Assembly (NCBI GenBank): GCA_946480995.1
Contig: CAMLMF010000108.1
Location: 1-7,556 of the forward strand
Direction of reading: 5' to 3'
Source of the DNA: an uncultured Bdellovibrio sp.
GTDB taxonomy: Bacteria; Bdellovibrionota; Bdellovibrionia; Bdellovibrionales; Bdellovibrionaceae
Length of the DNA: 7,556 bases
The notes beneath the pieces are model-generated. The model did not search any database, was not told where the DNA came from, and was given only the letters and a program-made list of their open reading frames with translations. Numbering within the stretch: position 1 is the stretch's first letter; each line of letters opens with the position of its first letter. Below are positions 4,340 through 7,556 of the stretch, in pieces. The position numbers and the translations under genes were made by a program.

Positions 4340-6016
4340 ATGTCTTCTATTTCATCTTCAGATCGTAATCGCTATGACGAAAAAGTTCGCCAAACTCGTG
4401 AGGAGTACGAAAATCGTGAAAGCGAGAATACCAAAAAGCGCAGCGAGGAATTAAAACGCCTTGAGAAAAAGCACGGAGATGAGATTCGTAGTATCAGTGA
4501 TAGCTACGAAAATCGTATTCTGGAACTTAAAGATCGCAATCGCGAAACTATCAGCAATAGAGATAACGAAAATAATCGTAAAATCGAGGAAGTACGTCAG
4601 GCGTACCGCGAATCCTTAAGAAATAAGACTGAGGATTCATATAATGCGCGCATGTCGCAAAAAGAAAGCTATGAAGGCGCAATTGCAAAGCAAAAAGAGA
4701 TTTCTGACGCACAAAAGGAAAACTTGGTTGGGCAGTTGAATCGTGAAGTTGAAAAACGTGACGAGCGTTTTGGTAAAATGATTCAAGTAAATCAGGAAGA
4801 TTCAAGGCAGGCTGTACAAAGCAATACCAGAAAAATGCAAGAGGCTCACACTAAAGAGCGCGACGCGATGATCAGGGGTTATAGCGACACAATGCAGTCT
4901 AAAGAGCGCACGCAGAATGAGATGCGTAAGTCTTACGAAGCTCGCCTTAGAGAAAGTGAGCGCCGTCGTGAAGATGATAATTCGCGCTGGTCGCAGAAGT
5001 ACACGGACACAGTTGTAAATAAGTCCGAAGAGTACGGCGAGAATCTGGAAATGAAGCAAATGATTTTAGACGAAGAGCGCAAAACATTGCGTAACAAGTA
5101 CGAAAACGTTTTGGCCAAAAAAACAGATACGATGGATCAGCAAAATGAAGAATTTCGCGACACGGTCAATGAACGCGTGAATTCGCAAGTTCGCTCCCGC
5201 GATAGTCAGATTCAGCGTCTATCCAATAAGCTGAATAATGAAATGTCGAAAAATGAGCGTTTGCGTGGGATTGAGCAAAGAAACCTAACGGGGGCCTATG
5301 AACGTCGCTTTGATCTTTTGAATCAACAGAAAGAGGACGCTGTTGATCGTATGAAGGATCTAAATGACGAACGCATCAGTAAAGTTCTGGATGAGAACCG
5401 CAAGCTTTTACATTCCGCGGATCGCGAGAGCAAGTCACAGTCCAATATGGCCAATGTTAGACATCGCGAGGATCGCGAAGGATTGTTGCAGTCGCATAAA
5501 GATCAAGTCACCCAGGTGGCGAATAATGCAGACAGCCGCGTGCGCAAGATCCTGGATTTGAGCAATAAGAATCAAGGAGACATGGAAAAGTATTACAACG
5601 AATCTTTAGAGGTCGTGAAGTCGAACTATATGGATCGTATGGATGGTTATCGCGAGCGCGTGACTGCCGATCAGGCAGCGACCAATCGTGTAATGTCCGA
5701 TCGTTTCCGTAATATGGAAGCAAGTTTTAATTCAAAACTTGAACAGACCGTAAAGAATTATGAAGATAAAATCGCGCAAATGAAAGAAACCCAAGAGCGC
5801 GAAATTAAGCGTCTTGAGAATACGTCCACCCAGCGTCTTAGTGAAACCGGCAAAGCGATGAAGACAGAAAAAGAGTCTTTGGCGATGAAGTACGAAGCGA
5901 AGATTGCGCAATTGAATGAAGCGCATCAAGATCAGCTCGACAGAATGAATAGACGTCACCAGGAAGATATGCAAAACTTATCTGTGAAGATGAGTTCATA
6001 TAGCAGGAAGGCGTAA
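4340..6016 (+). CDS. all-coiled-coil filament-type protein, Ccrp-like, built from 11-residue repeats
   Basis: The product has 558 residues, very rich in E, R, K, D, N, Q and S, with no proline, no cysteine, one tryptophan and few glycines, so it can be a continuous helix. There is no signal peptide, membrane segment or globular domain, which places it in the cytoplasm. In rows of 11, hydrophobic residues occupy columns 1, 5 and 8 from start to end (see the repeat entry). At 1.5 angstrom per residue an unbroken helix would be about 84 nm long. Bdellovibrio bacteriovorus has an intermediate-filament-like coiled-coil protein, Ccrp, that protects cells from indentation; the size, composition and apparent host make this a likely relative, from memory and not verified. 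SMC- or myosin-like proteins are excluded because no ATPase head exists. The ATG has GGAGG five bases upstream. Pyruvate kinase starts four bases after the stop, and its ribosome site lies inside this gene's 3' end. Confidence 0.8.
   Translation: MSSISSSDRNRYDEKVRQTREEYENRESENTKKRSEELKRLEKKHGDEIRSISDSYENRILELKDRNRETISNRDNENNRKIEEVRQAYRESLRNKTEDSYNARMSQKESYEGAIAKQKEISDAQKENLVGQLNREVEKRDERFGKMIQVNQEDSRQAVQSNTRKMQEAHTKERDAMIRGYSDTMQSKERTQNEMRKSYEARLRESERRREDDNSRWSQKYTDTVVNKSEEYGENLEMKQMILDEERKTLRNKYENVLAKKTDTMDQQNEEFRDTVNERVNSQVRSRDSQIQRLSNKLNNEMSKNERLRGIEQRNLTGAYERRFDLLNQQKEDAVDRMKDLNDERISKVLDENRKLLHSADRESKSQSNMANVRHREDREGLLQSHKDQVTQVANNADSRVRKILDLSNKNQGDMEKYYNESLEVVKSNYMDRMDGYRERVTADQAATNRVMSDRFRNMEASFNSKLEQTVKNYEDKIAQMKETQEREIKRLENTSTQRLSETGKAMKTEKESLAMKYEAKIAQLNEAHQDQLDRMNRRHQEDMQNLSVKMSSYSRKA
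4340..6016 (+). repeat. 51 in-register rows of an 11-residue (33-base) repeat
   Basis: Fifty full rows of 11 plus eight residues cover the whole protein without a phase break. Column 1 holds Tyr/Phe at residues 12, 23, 56, 89, 111, 144, 199, 221, 232, 254, 320, 419, 430, 463, 474 and 518, all equal to 1 modulo 11. Column 5 is I, L, V, M, F or Y in 35 of 50 rows, and column 8 is a large hydrophobic in 27. The best-kept copies follow Y-E-x-x-[ILF]-x-x-[LMK]; those at 474 and 518 share YExKIAQ. The 4-3-4 spacing is that of a hendecad coiled coil. The rows are diverged at DNA level. Confidence 0.85.
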
Positions 6017-6020
6017 GAAA

Positions 6021-7508
6021 ATGTTAGCAGATCGTCGAGCAAAAATTGTGGCCACTATTGGGCCGGCGACACGGGACGAAGAAAATCTAAGAAAAGCAAT
6101 TAAGGCGGGCATGAATGTGGCTCGCCTTAATTTTTCTCACGGCAGTCATGAGGATCACCTCAAAGTTATTAAATCTTTGCGCAAGCTTTCGCAAGAAATG
6201 CGCGCACCGGTGGCAATCCTGCAGGATCTGCAGGGACCGAAGGTCCGCGTTGGCAAGTTTGAAAATGGCTCGATTGAAATCAAGCCCGGGGAAAAACTAG
6301 TGATCACCACGGCGCCTGTCTTGGGAAAACCGGGACTTGTGCCTTCGGATTTCAAAGAGCTGCCTTTGGCCTGTGTGCCGGGCACTAAAATCCTTTTAGA
6401 CGACGGTTTGTTAGAAGTTAAGGTTCTGCAAGTACGTGGTGAAGAAGTCGATGTAGAAGTTATTTATGGTGGAATCCTTAAAGACCGCAAAGGTATGAAT
6501 TTGCCAGGTGTAAATTTGCCGGTAGATTGTATGACGACGAAGGATCTGGAAGATCTGCAGTTTGGTTTAGAGAACAAAGTAGATTATATCGCTTTAAGTT
6601 TTGTGCGCCATGCGCGCGATATGCGCAAGTTACGTGATATGGTCGATGCAAAAAATCCTGCGACAAAAACTATAGCTAAAATCGAAATGATTGAGGCTTT
6701 AGAAAACTTAGAAGAAATCTGTCGCGTCAGTGATGCTGTGATGGTGGCTCGTGGCGATTTGGCGGTTGAGGTTGGGCAGAGTCGTTTGCCGGGCTTTCAA
6801 AAGCGTATTATTCAAGTATGTAATGAATTGGGTAAGCCTGTGATTACGGCGACTCAGATGTTAGATAGTATGGTCGAAAACCCTCGTCCGACGCGTGCAG
6901 AAATCACGGATGTGGCGAATGCAGTTTTAGATGGCACTGATGCTTTGATGCTTTCTGCGGAGTCAGCAAGCGGGAAGTATCCATTTAAGTGCATTCGTAC
7001 AATGCATGAAATCATTACGGAAGTCGAAAATAACGAAGAAGAATACTATAAGCTTTCATTAGAAAACGAGTTCTTAAGTACTCCGGGTGCGATTGCAGCC
7101 AGTGCTTCATTAACGGCTTTAAAGCTCAATGCCACTGCTATTATCTGTTTAACAACTTCCGGGAAGACGGCGAATATTATTTCTGGCTTCCGTCCGCGTG
7201 CGCGCGTGATTTCAATCACTCAGCATATGGATGTTTTAAACTCGATGGAACTGATGTGGGGTATTCAAACTCACGTTGTGAAGCCATATAAAACGATGGA
7301 AGATATTCTGTCGCAGATTGATCAGTTGATGGTGACCCATGGTTTGGCCAAGACTGGGGACCGTGTGATCTTAACTCTGGGACAGCCGATTGCTCAAGGG
7401 GCGAAGACTAATTCTATTTATGTGCACACGATTAATGGTGAGGGCTATTCTAAGCTCCCAGACGATGCCTTACCTTTGCGTTGCCAGGCAGATCCCGTCA
7501 TCGGATAG
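6021..7508 (+). CDS. pyk: pyruvate kinase (PykA-like)
   Basis: The 495-residue product converts phosphoenolpyruvate and ADP to pyruvate and ATP, the last step of glycolysis, in the cytoplasm as a homotetramer. All family blocks are present: RRAKIVATIGPAT at the N-terminus, MNVARLNFSHG (31-41; the substrate-binding R-x-N-x-S), LQDLQGPKVRVG, the small B domain (about 73-170), AKIEMIEAL with the catalytic Lys and metal-binding Glu, VMVARGDLAVEVG with the second metal ligand Asp, and ITATQMLDSM followed by PRPTRAEITDVANAVLDGTDALMLSAES. The segment after VEVG (QSRLPGFQKRII) and MLSAES resemble E. coli PykA more than PykF, suggesting AMP or sugar-phosphate activation rather than fructose-1,6-bisphosphate; this is inferred. 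The C-terminal regulatory domain is complete, ending in GAKTNSIYVHTI plus a tail of about 25 residues. AGGAAGG (6005-6011) lies nine bases before the ATG, within the coiled-coil gene, so the two are co-transcribed. A terminator-like hairpin follows. Confidence 0.98.
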   Translation: MLADRRAKIVATIGPATRDEENLRKAIKAGMNVARLNFSHGSHEDHLKVIKSLRKLSQEMRAPVAILQDLQGPKVRVGKFENGSIEIKPGEKLVITTAPVLGKPGLVPSDFKELPLACVPGTKILLDDGLLEVKVLQVRGEEVDVEVIYGGILKDRKGMNLPGVNLPVDCMTTKDLEDLQFGLENKVDYIALSFVRHARDMRKLRDMVDAKNPATKTIAKIEMIEALENLEEICRVSDAVMVARGDLAVEVGQSRLPGFQKRIIQVCNELGKPVITATQMLDSMVENPRPTRAEITDVANAVLDGTDALMLSAESASGKYPFKCIRTMHEIITEVENNEEEYYKLSLENEFLSTPGAIAASASLTALKLNATAIICLTTSGKTANIISGFRPRARVISITQHMDVLNSMELMWGIQTHVVKPYKTMEDILSQIDQLMVTHGLAKTGDRVILTLGQPIAQGAKTNSIYVHTINGEGYSKLPDDALPLRCQADPVIG

Positions 7509-7540
7509 TTATAAATTTACAATGGATTTAAAAAGAAACG

Positions 7541-7556
7541 GCGAAGAATCCTTCGC
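7541..7556 (+). terminator. terminator-like hairpin after pyruvate kinase (window edge)
   Basis: GCGAAG (7541-7546), loop AATC, CTTCGC (7551-7556) forms a perfect 6-bp, GC-containing stem with a four-base loop, 33 bases after the stop. An A-rich run (AAAAAGAAA) precedes the stem, as in bidirectional terminators. The window stops at the last stem base, so the T-tract needed for a firm call cannot be seen. Confidence 0.5.

Noticed and set aside
4551..5974. Several reverse-strand open frames inside the coiled-coil gene
   Set aside because: They follow from the low number of stop codons opposite a Glu/Arg/Lys-rich gene; they lack ribosome sites and domain features.
4340..6016. SMC, Rad50 or surface-fibre identity for the coiled-coil protein
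   Set aside because: No Walker motifs, hinge, signal peptide or anchor are present; the helix runs from end to end.
7523..7556. ATG at 7523 opening a frame to the window edge
   Set aside because: There is no ribosome site, and the hairpin at 7541-7556 explains the stretch better.

Overview
The window looks like chromosomal DNA from a Bdellovibrio-like predatory bacterium (Bdellovibrionota). This is an inference from the gene set and its arrangement: a VKOR-type disulfide protein, a leaderless ChaN-like protein, tandem GYF_2 domains, a FecR-like exported protein, and above all a 558-residue, entirely coiled-coil protein directly ahead of pyruvate kinase. No rRNA or other marker confirms the lineage. 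I see no insertion sequence, tRNA, CRISPR array or phage gene, and gene style looks uniform throughout.

Layout from left to right. At 1-168 (minus) lies the 5' part of a VKOR-family gene that runs off the window, with a good sigma-70-like promoter behind it. Divergent from it, 249-1901 encodes a ChaN/TIKI-type metalloprotein-like domain joined to an unrecognised C-terminal half. It overlaps by one base with a small tandem GYF_2-domain gene (1901-2314). That gene converges on an HU-family DNA-binding protein gene (2311-2583, minus), and the two stop codons overlap. A 226-base divergent intergenic region (2584-2809) holds the HU promoter, a perfect 14-bp palindrome and a possible short ORF. Next comes a two-gene unit of cell-envelope type: a membrane-anchored coiled-coil/TPR protein (2810-3490) and an exported FecR-like protein (3490-4230), joined by a TAATG overlap. 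After a 109-base gap comes the coiled-coil protein (4340-6016), then pyruvate kinase (6021-7508) only 4 bases downstream, and an inverted repeat at the right edge that looks like a terminator.

The main discovery-type signal is in the coiled-coil protein. Written in rows of 11 residues it stays in one register from residue 1 to residue 558: 16 of its 24 Tyr/Phe residues fall in column 1, and most remaining core residues fall in columns 5 and 8. That is a 4-3-4 hendecad pattern, with no proline and no cysteine anywhere. It suggests a single very long, almost straight rod, probably a cytoskeletal filament related to the Bdellovibrio protein known as Ccrp; that identity is inferred and was not checked by search.
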